Assembly (NCBI GenBank): GCA_020444425.1
Contig: JAHLLB010000020.1
Span: 1 to 64,000 of the forward strand
DNA: 64,000 nucleotides
From: a bacterium
Lineage (GTDB): Bacteria; Electryoneota; Electryoneia; Electryoneales; Electryoneaceae
Direction of reading: 5' to 3'
Shown: one piece after another, positions 11,423 to 19,801 of the stretch
Layout: the number at the start of each line of letters is the position of its first letter
Numbering within the stretch: position 1 is the stretch's first letter
The notes under the pieces: generated by a model
Database searches by the model: none
Seen by the model: the letters and a program-made list of their open reading frames with translations, nothing else
What the model was told of the DNA's origin: nothing
Position numbers and translations under genes: made by a program

Positions 11423-12892
11423 ATGATCCCGATTGACCCGGCACAGGCTGGCAATGTGGGACTGATCCAATTGGCGGATCAGACCTATACGACGATTCAG
11501 TCCGCGTTTTCGCGGTTGATTCGGTCGCTGGAGCTGGCGGCTGCCGCAACGGAACGGTACTCGGAGTATGAACGCGCAGAGATGTCCGTCGCGTCCGAAT
11601 TCTGGAAATCCCGCCAGGAACGGTTCAACGCCATCCTTGCCGCCAACGAGCGCCTGCGGCACTCGATGCTCGATCGGCTGAACGATACCCTGCCACCGAA
11701 CCGTGCGATTCTGCGCTTCAGTCTCGAACGTCTGAACAACGATTTCTTCCAGCTGTTTTCCGAATACGGACCGGACCGTCTCGACGTGCTCGGCACGGTC
11801 ATCTCTTCGTACAACCAGCAGGATCCAGCGGTCAACTTGAATCTGCTCGATCATGTGTTGAAGGGTGCGCCGAACTTTTACGTGCCCTTGATGCTGAAGG
11901 GATCGTTGCTGCTGGAGTCGGGTATTTCTATATCCGAAGCGCCGGCATTGCTCGAACGAGCGGCTGACAACCCGCCGAAGGTCGACAATCCGAACCGGTA
12001 CCGCATCCTCGCATTGGAATTGCTCGGGGAAGCGCTGGTGCGCAACAAACGGGAAAGCGACGCCGCCCATGCCTACCGCCGTGCGCACAAGCTCGACCTC
12101 GAAAACCCATTGTTCCATTACCACACCGCCCGCGCCCTCGCCCATGGACGGAAATCATCGGACGCCCTCGAGGCCTTTGACCGGGCAGTGCTTGTTGATT
12201 CTTCCTACTACCCGTTGGCGCTGCTGGACGACAGCTTCGAGGTGATCAGGGATGAGATCAAAGACCGTTTGACAGATCGCACGCTGCAGTGGGCTGACAC
12301 CATCGAGTCGGTGTTGCGGATGGCGGACACGGTTCACGTGATCGCGGAAGATTATGGCCTAATCGACCATCCAACCGTCGCCCGTGGATCGCAGGAACTG
12401 ATCCAGATCAAGGACCGCGCCAGCACACCATCGTACACCATGTACCGTGAATTGGGGTTGGTGGTATTGCCGGAATGGATCAAGAGCTGGGTCGGGCATG
12501 TGCAGGACACGCTGCAGAATTCACTGAAAGCCCGGTACGAATCCATCCAGGCGTACAACCACGCGCTGCTCGACACGGTAAAAGATTATCGCAAAAATTG
12601 GATAAAAACCTGGGGCATCGGCTGGTTTGTGGTCGGTTTCCTGCTGATGGTGGTCCTCGTGCTGGCCCGGCAGCCCGTACTCGCCGCAATCTACTTCTAC
12701 GTGATGTGGATCCTGTCCGGCTACATCCTGCGGCTGTTCCTCGACAGCCGGAAACGTTCCCAGCTGCTTGATCAACGTAAAAACCCCGCCATGCTGCAAC
12801 CGGTTGAGGACGACATCGACCTCATCGGGCGCATTCGTACCGAGATGCTGGTGCTGTTGGAGAAGGAAACGGAAATCGAACAGGAGTTGTAA
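11423..12892 (+). CDS. TPR-containing membrane protein of unknown function
   Basis: I do not recognise a named family for this 489-residue protein. The N-terminal 150 residues are mostly helical and charged. About residues 195-265 look like two to three tetratricopeptide repeats (LLGEALVRNKRESDAAHAYRRA, then FHYHTARALAHGRKSSDALEAFDRA). A long helical stretch follows, then two hydrophobic segments (about 397-415 and 418-440) and a charged C-terminal tail rich in Glu. There is no signal peptide, so the TPR part is probably cytoplasmic and anchored by the C-terminal hairpin. It lies between gpmA and a convergent histidine kinase and shows no obvious operon partner. ATG 11423 is the first Met; no strong ribosome-binding site is seen. 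Confidence 0.7.
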   Translation: MIPIDPAQAGNVGLIQLADQTYTTIQSAFSRLIRSLELAAAATERYSEYERAEMSVASEFWKSRQERFNAILAANERLRHSMLDRLNDTLPPNRAILRFSLERLNNDFFQLFSEYGPDRLDVLGTVISSYNQQDPAVNLNLLDHVLKGAPNFYVPLMLKGSLLLESGISISEAPALLERAADNPPKVDNPNRYRILALELLGEALVRNKRESDAAHAYRRAHKLDLENPLFHYHTARALAHGRKSSDALEAFDRAVLVDSSYYPLALLDDSFEVIRDEIKDRLTDRTLQWADTIESVLRMADTVHVIAEDYGLIDHPTVARGSQELIQIKDRASTPSYTMYRELGLVVLPEWIKSWVGHVQDTLQNSLKARYESIQAYNHALLDTVKDYRKNWIKTWGIGWFVVGFLLMVVLVLARQPVLAAIYFYVMWILSGYILRLFLDSRKRSQLLDQRKNPAMLQPVEDDIDLIGRIRTEMLVLLEKETEIEQEL

Positions 12893-12909
12893 CGAACGTC
12901 GGGCGGCGT

Positions 12910-13959
12910 CTAGTCCTCGGGCGCGGCCGGCAGATACACAGTGAACGTGCTGCCTTCCCCATCGGAACTTTCCAGATCAACCCACCCGCCGTGCTGCTTT
13001 ACGATGCTGTGCACATTCGGCAGGCCGAGGCCCGTGCCCTTGCCGGTGGATTTTGTCGTGAAGAACGGTTCGAAGATACGATCCTGCACATCGCGTGGGA
13101 TACCAACGCCAGTATCAGACACGGCAATCAGCAGGTACGTTCCCGGATCCACTCCTGCCTGCGGAAGTTCACTTGGTGTCAGGAAATTCCGCCGTTGCAC
13201 GACAACGGACAGTGTTCCACCTTCTGGCATCGCGTCGCGAGCGTTGACGAACAAGTTAACCAGCACCTGGCTGAGACGGTTTGCGTCACCCTTGACTGAG
13301 GGCAGGTCCGGTTCCATCTCGGTTTCGACCTGTATCCGTTCCCAGTCGGCGTGGCTGACCAGCGACATGGTTTCGTCGACCAGGTTCGCGATGTCGAGCG
13401 GATAGGGTGTGAACGGCTGCGGCTTGCTGAAGGTCAGCAGTCGGTTGATCATCGCGGCGCCCTTTTGCGTCGCCTTGATCACCGATTCCGACACGCTGCG
13501 CTGCTTGTCAGACAACGATTCGTCGTTGCGCAACACCAGCGCGTTCCCGCGGATGATGGTCAGGATGTTGTTGAAATCGTGCGCGATCCCTCCCGCGAGG
13601 CGGCCAAGCGATTCCATCCGTTGCTGATGGATGTAGCGATCCGTATGCTGCTTACGACGGCTCATGTCGTGGAGATGAACCACGCATGCGCTGCCGAAGT
13701 CTTTCAGCCGCACACGATACGCGATCAGCTGCAACTCCCGTGGCTTGCTCTTGATGGCGATTTCAGAAATGGATTCAAACGTGGACTGCGCAGCGGTTTC
13801 GAGCAACAGGTCAGGCCAGTCACCGGGGAGTTCATCGTAGACGTGCCCGAGAACCTCGTCCTCTTGAATCCCCGTCAGGTTGAGCATGCCACGATTCCAC
13901 ATGGCTATCCTGCCCGCCGGATCAAGAATGAACGTCGGCAGCAGTCCGCTACGCATCAC
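12910..13959 (-). CDS. PAS-HisKA-HATPase sensor histidine kinase
   Basis: This soluble kinase has a PAS domain (about 1-115), HisKA with the phospho-acceptor His in GGIAHDFNN (about 130) and a HATPase domain with NARDAMP, DTGVGIP and GTGLGLP boxes, ending at residue 349 with no receiver. The first conventional start is GTG 13959 (ATG 13956 next), but neither has a ribosome-binding site and both trim the start of the PAS domain. The only good Shine-Dalgarno, AGGAG, sits six bases before an in-frame ATC codon at 14001, which would add 14 residues. No ATG, GTG or TTG occurs between 13959 and the upstream stop. It is the third kinase in ten kilobases, with no regulator gene beside it. Confidence 0.88.
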   Translation of the reverse strand: MMRSGLLPTFILDPAGRIAMWNRGMLNLTGIQEDEVLGHVYDELPGDWPDLLLETAAQSTFESISEIAIKSKPRELQLIAYRVRLKDFGSACVVHLHDMSRRKQHTDRYIHQQRMESLGRLAGGIAHDFNNILTIIRGNALVLRNDESLSDKQRSVSESVIKATQKGAAMINRLLTFSKPQPFTPYPLDIANLVDETMSLVSHADWERIQVETEMEPDLPSVKGDANRLSQVLVNLFVNARDAMPEGGTLSVVVQRRNFLTPSELPQAGVDPGTYLLIAVSDTGVGIPRDVQDRIFEPFFTTKSTGKGTGLGLPNVHSIVKQHGGWVDLESSDGEGSTFTVYLPAAPED

Positions 13960-14001
13960 CTGGTCGAGGTGTTCGGAAGATATGGGCAGCAGGTCAGTGA
14001 T

Positions 14002-14405
14002 TGTTTTCTCCTGGCCTGTTCGGTGGTAGTTTCGTTTTACGCTGTGTTCGCCAGCCTCGCCGTCGGTTCAAGTAACGGCGTCCCCCCGGCCGAGTAAAGC
14101 ACAGCGACCCATGCCAGCAGTGCGAATGGAGCCCGTGGATCGGACAGCCCAAAGGTGCATCACTGAGAGGCCCAATCGCAAGGTTTGATCGTGGATTCAC
14201 GTGTACTATAATTGTCCATTCGCTCGCGGGGAACTCTTCTTGTTGAGATCGTATTTGGTCCCTTTTGCGAATTTATGTATTTTCGGAAAAGCCGCAACCG
14301 TTGGGATTTTAAGGAATTGTACGGTGTTAGGCTTACAGGGAAGCAGGTTAAAAATTTGTCGCAATGAGCGAGTGCGGAATTGGCCGTGCTCCGGAGACTC
14401 TCGAC
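14002..14405. other. divergent intergenic region before the MerR gene
   Basis: No gene recognised between the kinase and merR-like starts. It contains a plausible promoter at 14185-14212 and an AT-rich leader of about 190 bases before the MerR start. Confidence 0.5.
14185..14212 (+). promoter_or_regulatory. sigma70-type promoter for the MerR gene
   Basis: TTGATC (14185-14190), 16-base spacer, TATAAT (14207-14212). The -10 box is a perfect match to the general consensus. The lineage's own housekeeping consensus is not known, so this is a candidate. Confidence 0.5.
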
Positions 14406-14738
14406 ATGCAGAAAATGTACTACAGCATCAAGGAGGCGTCTGAACTACTCGACCTGCCGGCACATGTGCTCCGGTATTGGGAAACGGAGTTCAAGGAGTT
14501 GAGTCCCCGGAAGAACCGGGGTGGGAATCGAATCTATCGTGAAAATGACATCCAGCTGTTGCACGAACTGAAGGAATTACTACACGAGCGCCGATTTACC
14601 ATCGAAGGCGCCCGGAATGAATTGAAACGCCGGCGATCAGACTCAACGAGTAGTGAAGACAGCGTGGATCAACGTTCACAGATCCTGCGGGAAGCGCGGC
14701 AGACGATCCGTGAGGTGCTTGAGCTGCTGGACGCGTAG
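14406..14738 (+). CDS. MerR-family transcriptional regulator
   Basis: The 110-residue protein has the N-terminal winged helix-turn-helix of the MerR family: YYSIKEASELLDLPAHVLRYWETEF, then NRGGNRIYRENDIQLLHELKELLHERRFTIEGARNELK. After about residue 75 comes a short polar linker and a C-terminal coiled coil (QILREARQTIREVLELL) for dimerisation, with no effector domain and no cysteine metal site. Small MerR proteins like this are common in FCB bacteria, but their targets are not established. ATG 14406 has GGAG nine bases upstream; the 14 residues before it in the open frame do not fit the family. A promoter candidate lies at 14185. Confidence 0.85.
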   Translation: MQKMYYSIKEASELLDLPAHVLRYWETEFKELSPRKNRGGNRIYRENDIQLLHELKELLHERRFTIEGARNELKRRRSDSTSSEDSVDQRSQILREARQTIREVLELLDA

Positions 14739-15093
14739 GCGGATACCCGCGTTTACACGGCAGTTGGCGTTCCAGCTATCGCTGGATTGGCTGCGTCGTT
14801 TGCAGCTGAACCCGGGATGGTGCTAATAGCGCGACCGTCGATCCTCAGCGACCGGCCACCGTCACCACGAACCCGTACCGTTTGCCGCCACCTGAGCGCC
14901 CGTGCTGCTCGCTGCCGGACCGCCTCCCGTATCGCTTGCCCGGTCATCCGGATCGGCCTATCTTCATCGTCGCCTCGCGACGGATGGGAGTGGTGTCTTC
15001 CGGCGGCGGGGTGTCGTGTATTGATGGTAGTGTGAGCGCGTGAACGGGTCGCATTCGACGGATGACCTGGGCAAACGTGGCGAAGGAACATAT
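14739..15093. other. intergenic region before tRNA-Pro
   Basis: No coding feature supported. The stretch is GC-rich with no clear promoter consensus and no repeat family member. Confidence 0.5.
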
Positions 15094-15167
15094 CGGAGCG
15101 TGGCGCAGTCCGGTAGCGCACCTGACTGGGGGTCAGGGGGTCGCTGGTTCAAATCCAGTCGCTCCGA
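15094..15167 (+). tRNA. tRNA-Pro (anticodon GGG)
   Basis: The cloverleaf can be drawn directly: acceptor CGGAGCG (15094-15100) with CGCTCCG (15160-15166), D-arm GCGC/GCGC, anticodon stem CCTGA/TCAGG with loop CTGGGGG giving anticodon GGG at 15128-15130, variable GGGTC, T-arm GCTGG/CCAGT with TTCAAAT, discriminator A. The C1-G72 pair is typical of bacterial tRNA-Pro. CCA is not encoded (CAG follows), so it must be added after transcription. Confidence 0.97.
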
Positions 15168-15175
15168 CAGTTATT

Positions 15176-15207
15176 GTGGGTTGGCATTTGAGCCAGCCCA
15201 CTTTTTT
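15176..15207 (+). terminator. Rho-independent terminator of tRNA-Pro
   Basis: GTGGGTTGGC (15176-15185) pairs with GCCAGCCCAC (15192-15201) with one G-U, followed by six T residues. It starts eight bases after the tRNA. Confidence 0.92.
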
Positions 15208-15480
15208 CATTGAAGTGCATTTTGCAACGTGAATCACAAGCGTTCCCGGCAGTCCATCGGCTGACACGTTGGCTGGCACACCAGCTGGCATGCCGGAACT
15301 CTGTGTCACAATTGTATCGGGTTCGGGTCGAGTGCATGAAGGCTGATCAGGCTGCCCGCAGCGTTGACCCGAAGCACACCACGTTGAACAGAAGTCTCAC
15401 CCTCCCTTGACACGTCGGAAACAGAGTCAGCGTACCCTTCGCACTTCGCTTCGTTCGATGGCCATTTTTTGGAGTACACC

Positions 15481-16176
15481 ATGACTGCCGCCAGGATTCA
15501 GCTTGTCCTGATTGTTTCGTTGCTGATTCTGTTCACCGCCTGCCAGCCTGATAACGAGTCCCGGACAGATGAGGCGAAACCGCCGGCCACGCAGTTCCTG
15601 GCGGATGCGTCCACCATGTATCAGGACTTCGTTCATGCCTGGACCGGCTCGTTTGTCAGCGACGCGTCCCACTCCTCTCAACCCGGCCGCTGGCTGGAAA
15701 CCCGGCGCATCATGCCCGACAGCACCAACGGGTACTATTTGTATACGGAGGAGGGAATCGCCGGTGATGGTGAGCATGATCCAGTGACAACACGCCAACG
15801 TGTGTACCGTTTCGTGCAGCCGGACGACACGACACTGTGGGCGAGTGTATTTGTCTTCCGTCAACCGGTACGGTTCGCCGGCGCTTGGAATCATCCCGCA
15901 CGTCTGGCAACGATCGAGCTGGATTCGTTGATCTACCTGCGCGGTTGCCATCTCAGCTTCAAGCAGACCGGCGCTGACCGATTCGAGGGACAGTCCATCG
16001 GAGATACCTGCCCCTGTGACAGCAACAGCGAGGCGGACTACCTCGCGAGCCGGTTTGTGCTTACGCCAACATCTCTGCTGCGGATGGACAGTGAAAAACT
16101 ACGGGTCGGCGGAGCTGCGCTCAGCACACAGAGCTACACCTACCTTCGCAAGGACAGCGATTTCGCGTCTCGCTGA
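15481..16176 (+). CDS. CpcT/CpeT-like lipoprotein
   Basis: The 231-residue product begins with a lipoprotein signal (LLILFTAC, Cys about 21) and the mature part resembles the CpcT/CpeT fold: the GCHLSFKQTGADRFEGQSIGD segment, a Cys-Pro-Cys, then an SRFVLTPTSLLRMDSE segment matching the family's late beta strands. In cyanobacteria CpcT and CpeT attach or chaperone phycobilins; here there is no phycobiliprotein context, so a ligand-binding role at a membrane is the most that can be said. ATG 15481 has GGAG six bases upstream. The conserved WDRG-like motif of the lyases is only weakly visible. Confidence 0.65.
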   Translation: MTAARIQLVLIVSLLILFTACQPDNESRTDEAKPPATQFLADASTMYQDFVHAWTGSFVSDASHSSQPGRWLETRRIMPDSTNGYYLYTEEGIAGDGEHDPVTTRQRVYRFVQPDDTTLWASVFVFRQPVRFAGAWNHPARLATIELDSLIYLRGCHLSFKQTGADRFEGQSIGDTCPCDSNSEADYLASRFVLTPTSLLRMDSEKLRVGGAALSTQSYTYLRKDSDFASR

Positions 16177-16615
16177 ACTCGGATCGGAGCAACCGTCCAT
16201 GAGCCCGTGCTCTGTTAGCTTCGTATGGCGAGACGGTTAGCTGCAGAGCTCAACGAGGTTGAGATCAGCTGGTGAAGTTATCCACAGGGTTATAGCATCG
16301 CGTCACAGCAAGAGTTTCGCACTTTTTCTATGGTTAGGAAACGTTAACATTTAGTTAATCGATAAATTACCAGCAAAGGCTTGCGTTCTGATACAATCAT
16401 CAGATTAAACAAAGGCTGAACAGTTTGGTGAATTTACGCTAACATTCTAAAATTCCGGAGAGCATCTGAGTATTTATAGAACTCTAACGGTATTCATTTC
16501 CACAGCTCATACTCGCATGATATCCTCTTCCCGCGCCTTGAATACACCGTAGTACCGTACAAACCAGTTTAGTCACACTCATCGAGTGCCATCAGGCAAC
16601 TCTCTGGAGGGAGAT
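16177..16615. other. AT-rich intergenic region upstream of the surface locus
   Basis: No gene found. The composition is clearly more AT-rich than its flanks, as expected for a regulatory leader, with a promoter candidate at 16425-16453. Confidence 0.5.
16425..16453 (+). promoter_or_regulatory. candidate promoter of the beta-helix/TonB locus
   Basis: TTGGTG (16425-16430), 17-base spacer, TAAAAT (16448-16453), about 160 bases before the gene at 16616. Fits the general sigma70 pattern only. Confidence 0.4.
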
Positions 16616-18409
16616 ATGCGCAGGATTTCTCTGTTTGTCCTTGCGGTGTTGATTCTGGCGACGGCTGCATCCGCTCAGATCGTGCTGCAGGGAACCATCA
16701 CGCAGGACATGACCTTGACCAGCAACAACACCTACCTGCTTCGCGGTGGTGTGTTCGTGGGCGACGATGTTAACGAAACCATCCTTGAGATTGAACCGGG
16801 AACCGTGATTTACGGTGAAGCTGCTACCTATGGTATGCTCGTGATCCGCCGTAATTCGAAGATCATTGCTAACGGCAACGCGAACGCTCCGATTGTCTTC
16901 ACTTCTGACCAGGTGAACCCGAGCCGCAGCGACTGGGGCGGCCTCATCATCAACGGTCTCGCGCACCTGAATGTGCCGGGCGGCGAAGCTTTCGGTGAGG
17001 GCTCCACCGGTCTTTACGGTGGCGGCACGAACCCGAATGACGCTGATGACAGCGGTATCCTCCGTTACGTGCGCGTGGAATACGCCGGCCGTGAAATCAG
17101 CCCGGATAACGAGCTGAACGGTATCGCGTTCCAGGGCGTCGGTAACGGCACCATCGTTGAATACTGCCAGGTCCACATGAACAAGGACGACGCGTTCGAG
17201 TGGTTCGGTGGTTCTGTCAACGCGAAGTATCTCTATGCTACGGGTAACGCGGACGACACGTTTGACTGGACGGAAGGCTGGAACGGTAAGGGCCAGTTCT
17301 TCATCTGCCAGCAGTACGAAGACGACTGCGACCAGGGCATTGAAGCGGACAACAATGGTGAAAACAATGATGCGACTCCGCGCGCGCATCCGACCCTCTA
17401 CAACCTGACTCTCGTCGGTGCGTGGAACCAGGATAACGGCGAGTCCGACATCGGTATGCTGCTTCGTGAAGGCACCGCCGGCAACATCTACAACGCCATC
17501 GTGTACAATTTCGGTGAAGCTGCCCTTGACATTGATCAACTCGCGACGTTCGAGAACGCCTGGGACTACAACAACAACCAGCTGAACGGCGAACTGACCG
17601 TTGATTACAGCATCTGGTACAGCAACTACGCTGAAACCACCAACGACAACGACGGTGGCCCGTTCACGGAAGAAGATTTCCTCCACACGTTGAACGCGAA
17701 CAACCTGTTCAACGACCCGATGCTGACCAACCCGACCAATCCGCTGAACCCGAGCTACGCGCCGCAGGCTGGTTCCCCGGCGATCGGCAATGGCTTTGTT
17801 GCCCCGAATGACGGTTTCTTCAGCCAGGTTGACTACATCGGTGCGATGGCTCCGGATGAAAACTGGTTGTTCGGTTGGACCACCCCGGGTACTGGTGGCT
17901 TCCCGCCGGATGCCGTCACGCAGACGACGTCCCTCGTCGGCAACCGCTTCGAGCTGGTTTCGCTGTACGTCAGCCCGCTGGATCTCGCAGCGACGTCGAT
18001 CTTCGACATCGACGGTCTCCAGATCGTTCTTGCCGACAACGGCGGCATCTTCTGGCCGGCCTTCAACATCAACACCATCGGCAACGTCAATCCAACCGAA
18101 GGCTACAAGGTCTTCATCGATGCAGACGCTGACTGGGAGAACACCGGTGCGCTGCTGGGCGAAGATGCAACCTACGACCTCGTCGCGGGTCCGTGGAACT
18201 TCGTCGGCTTCCCGTTCGCGGGTCCGGTGGATCTCGAAACCGCGTTGAGCGACATCCTGTCGCACGTGGTCGCAGTCCAGGATGATGATGGTAACCTCTA
18301 CTGGCCGGGCGTCGGTATCTACGACCTGACCACGCTGCAGCCGGGTGCCGGCTACCAGATCATCGTTGACCAGAACGTTTCGTTCAACTTCAACGACGGC
18401 GTCCAGTGA
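16616..18409 (+). CDS. secreted parallel beta-helix protein
   Basis: This 597-residue exported protein has a clear signal peptide (ending ASAQ). Residues about 20-420 match a family common in FCB secretomes that begins with a short strand region, then IEPGTVIYGE, LVIRRNSKIIANG, PIVFTSD, DWGGLIING and a right-handed beta-helix with Asn/Asp-rich turns. Residues about 440-595 hold two copies of a repeat of about 75 residues: FELVSLYV...LADNGGIFWPAFNINTIGNVNPTEGYKVFID, then WNFVGFPF...VQDDDGNLYWPGVGIYDLTTLQPGAGYQIIV. No T9SS sorting domain is present. GGAGG lies upstream of ATG 16616. It is followed by a lipoprotein and a TonB-dependent receptor on the same strand, suggesting a surface system. 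Function unknown. Confidence 0.8.
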   Translation: MRRISLFVLAVLILATAASAQIVLQGTITQDMTLTSNNTYLLRGGVFVGDDVNETILEIEPGTVIYGEAATYGMLVIRRNSKIIANGNANAPIVFTSDQVNPSRSDWGGLIINGLAHLNVPGGEAFGEGSTGLYGGGTNPNDADDSGILRYVRVEYAGREISPDNELNGIAFQGVGNGTIVEYCQVHMNKDDAFEWFGGSVNAKYLYATGNADDTFDWTEGWNGKGQFFICQQYEDDCDQGIEADNNGENNDATPRAHPTLYNLTLVGAWNQDNGESDIGMLLREGTAGNIYNAIVYNFGEAALDIDQLATFENAWDYNNNQLNGELTVDYSIWYSNYAETTNDNDGGPFTEEDFLHTLNANNLFNDPMLTNPTNPLNPSYAPQAGSPAIGNGFVAPNDGFFSQVDYIGAMAPDENWLFGWTTPGTGGFPPDAVTQTTSLVGNRFELVSLYVSPLDLAATSIFDIDGLQIVLADNGGIFWPAFNINTIGNVNPTEGYKVFIDADADWENTGALLGEDATYDLVAGPWNFVGFPFAGPVDLETALSDILSHVVAVQDDDGNLYWPGVGIYDLTTLQPGAGYQIIVDQNVSFNFNDGVQ

Positions 18410-18452
18410 GTCTTTTACGGACGTTGACGTGACGTGTTATCCGTTCGGCCAT

Positions 18453-18498
18453 GTCCGGTTCTCGAAGCAGGAGACCGGGCATGAGCCGGACGTTTTCC
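18453..18498 (+). terminator. hairpin after the beta-helix gene
   Basis: GTCCGG (18453-18458) pairs with CCGGAC (18486-18491), with further pairing inside, followed by GTTTTCC. It may terminate or attenuate transcription into the lipoprotein gene. Confidence 0.45.
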
Positions 18499-18576
18499 GT
18501 TCATCAAGCAGGATGGTGGTGACTTCCCGGGGCGAGGGATGGCTGCCAGAAAGATTTTGAGGGAGAGGAGCCGGGC

Positions 18577-19749
18577 ATGACGTTGCGGGGTTGGTTTGGC
18601 CTGTTCATCGTTGGGCTGATGCTGGTGGTGTTTGCCGGCTGTGAGGAAGCGACGGATTTGACCACACCGTGGTCGGATGAGGACATCAACGGTGGCGGTG
18701 ACACCGAGGTCATCGACGGATGGCGCATGACCGCGATTTCGGTGGATGGTGAAGCGCAAACCGCCAGCGCGGTCGGCAGCCGGACAATGGTGCTGGACCC
18801 GGGCGGCAGCGGCACATTCACCGCACACGCGGACACCCGCGATCTGACGTGGTCAACCACGAACGGCTACCTGACCCTGGCCGTGCGCGACACCTTGATT
18901 GACATTTACGGCGAGCTCAAACCCAGCGGTGTCTTTGCCTACGGCACCTACACCATCCGCAACGATCTGCTCACGTACGTCTATGGTTACGGCGGCAAAA
19001 CCGTTATCGAAACCTGGAGCCGCGGCATCGACTATGGTCAGGCGAACCTGCCGGAAACCAGCCACGATTTCGGCCTTGTCCCGATCAACGTGGATTCCAC
19101 CTGGATGCTGCCTGTCGAAAACGTTGGCAGCGGCCCGTTGACCGTATTCGGCCTCACCTCGACCGATGACGCCATTTTCCAGGTGCCCGGCAACGTCGAT
19201 GAGGTGATTGAATCCGGCCAGACCGGCTACTTCCCCATCACTTTCGCCCCCGAGAATTCGACATTCGAGTACGGTCCAGACACGGTTTACGTCGCCACCG
19301 ATGACAGCGAACACCCCGAATTCATGGTCCTTGTCGAGGGCACCGGCGACCTGCCGGCCGTCGCATTTCACTTCGACCCGGTCGATCCCACCGGCGACCC
19401 GTACACGGTCAACGTTGTCTCTGTCTCCATTGATGGCGACGACCTGACACTCGGTGGCGAGGTTGGACTGTTTGACGGGGAGCTGTGCGTCGGAGCGGCA
19501 ACGGTCAACGAAGACCAGTGGGACAATTCGCTTGCCATTACCGCCTGGCGCGAGAATCAGGCGTCCGAACAGCCAGGATTCATCTCCGGACATGAGATCG
19601 CGTTCCGGATCTGGGACGCAGATTCCGAGACCGAATACACCAGCGACACTGCGACGATCAACGCGGCGTTCATTTCCGGTAACGGCGCGTTCGGCAGCGG
19701 TTTCGCGTCGGTTGTCACCTTGACCATCACCACCGCAACCCAGGACTGA
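18577..19749 (+). CDS. lipoprotein with ASH/DUF1573-like domain and a shared surface module
   Basis: The 390-residue product has a lipobox (VFAGC, Cys 22). Residues about 45-150 form a domain I do not recognise. Residues about 158-260 look like the ASH/DUF1573 immunoglobulin-like family (HDFGLVPINVDSTWMLPVENVGSGPLTV, then GYFPITFAPEN and VEGTG). Residues about 263-385 carry module A, marked by FHFDPVDPTG and GLFDGELCVGAATV, found again in the proteins at 22736 (twice) and 24281. It sits between the beta-helix protein and the TonB-dependent receptor, so an outer-membrane partner of the receptor is a reasonable inference. GGAGAGGAG lies upstream of ATG 18577. Confidence 0.75.
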   Translation: MTLRGWFGLFIVGLMLVVFAGCEEATDLTTPWSDEDINGGGDTEVIDGWRMTAISVDGEAQTASAVGSRTMVLDPGGSGTFTAHADTRDLTWSTTNGYLTLAVRDTLIDIYGELKPSGVFAYGTYTIRNDLLTYVYGYGGKTVIETWSRGIDYGQANLPETSHDFGLVPINVDSTWMLPVENVGSGPLTVFGLTSTDDAIFQVPGNVDEVIESGQTGYFPITFAPENSTFEYGPDTVYVATDDSEHPEFMVLVEGTGDLPAVAFHFDPVDPTGDPYTVNVVSVSIDGDDLTLGGEVGLFDGELCVGAATVNEDQWDNSLAITAWRENQASEQPGFISGHEIAFRIWDADSETEYTSDTATINAAFISGNGAFGSGFASVVTLTITTATQD

Positions 19750-19801
19750 GTGGAAGCCATCGGTTCAGCCAAACCGGTGGATTTCATTCATGGAGGACTC
19801 C

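Noticed and set aside
16592..18265. 557-residue minus-strand frame opposite the beta-helix gene
   Set aside because: No domain, no signal and no ribosome-binding site; it mirrors codon bias of the real plus-strand gene.
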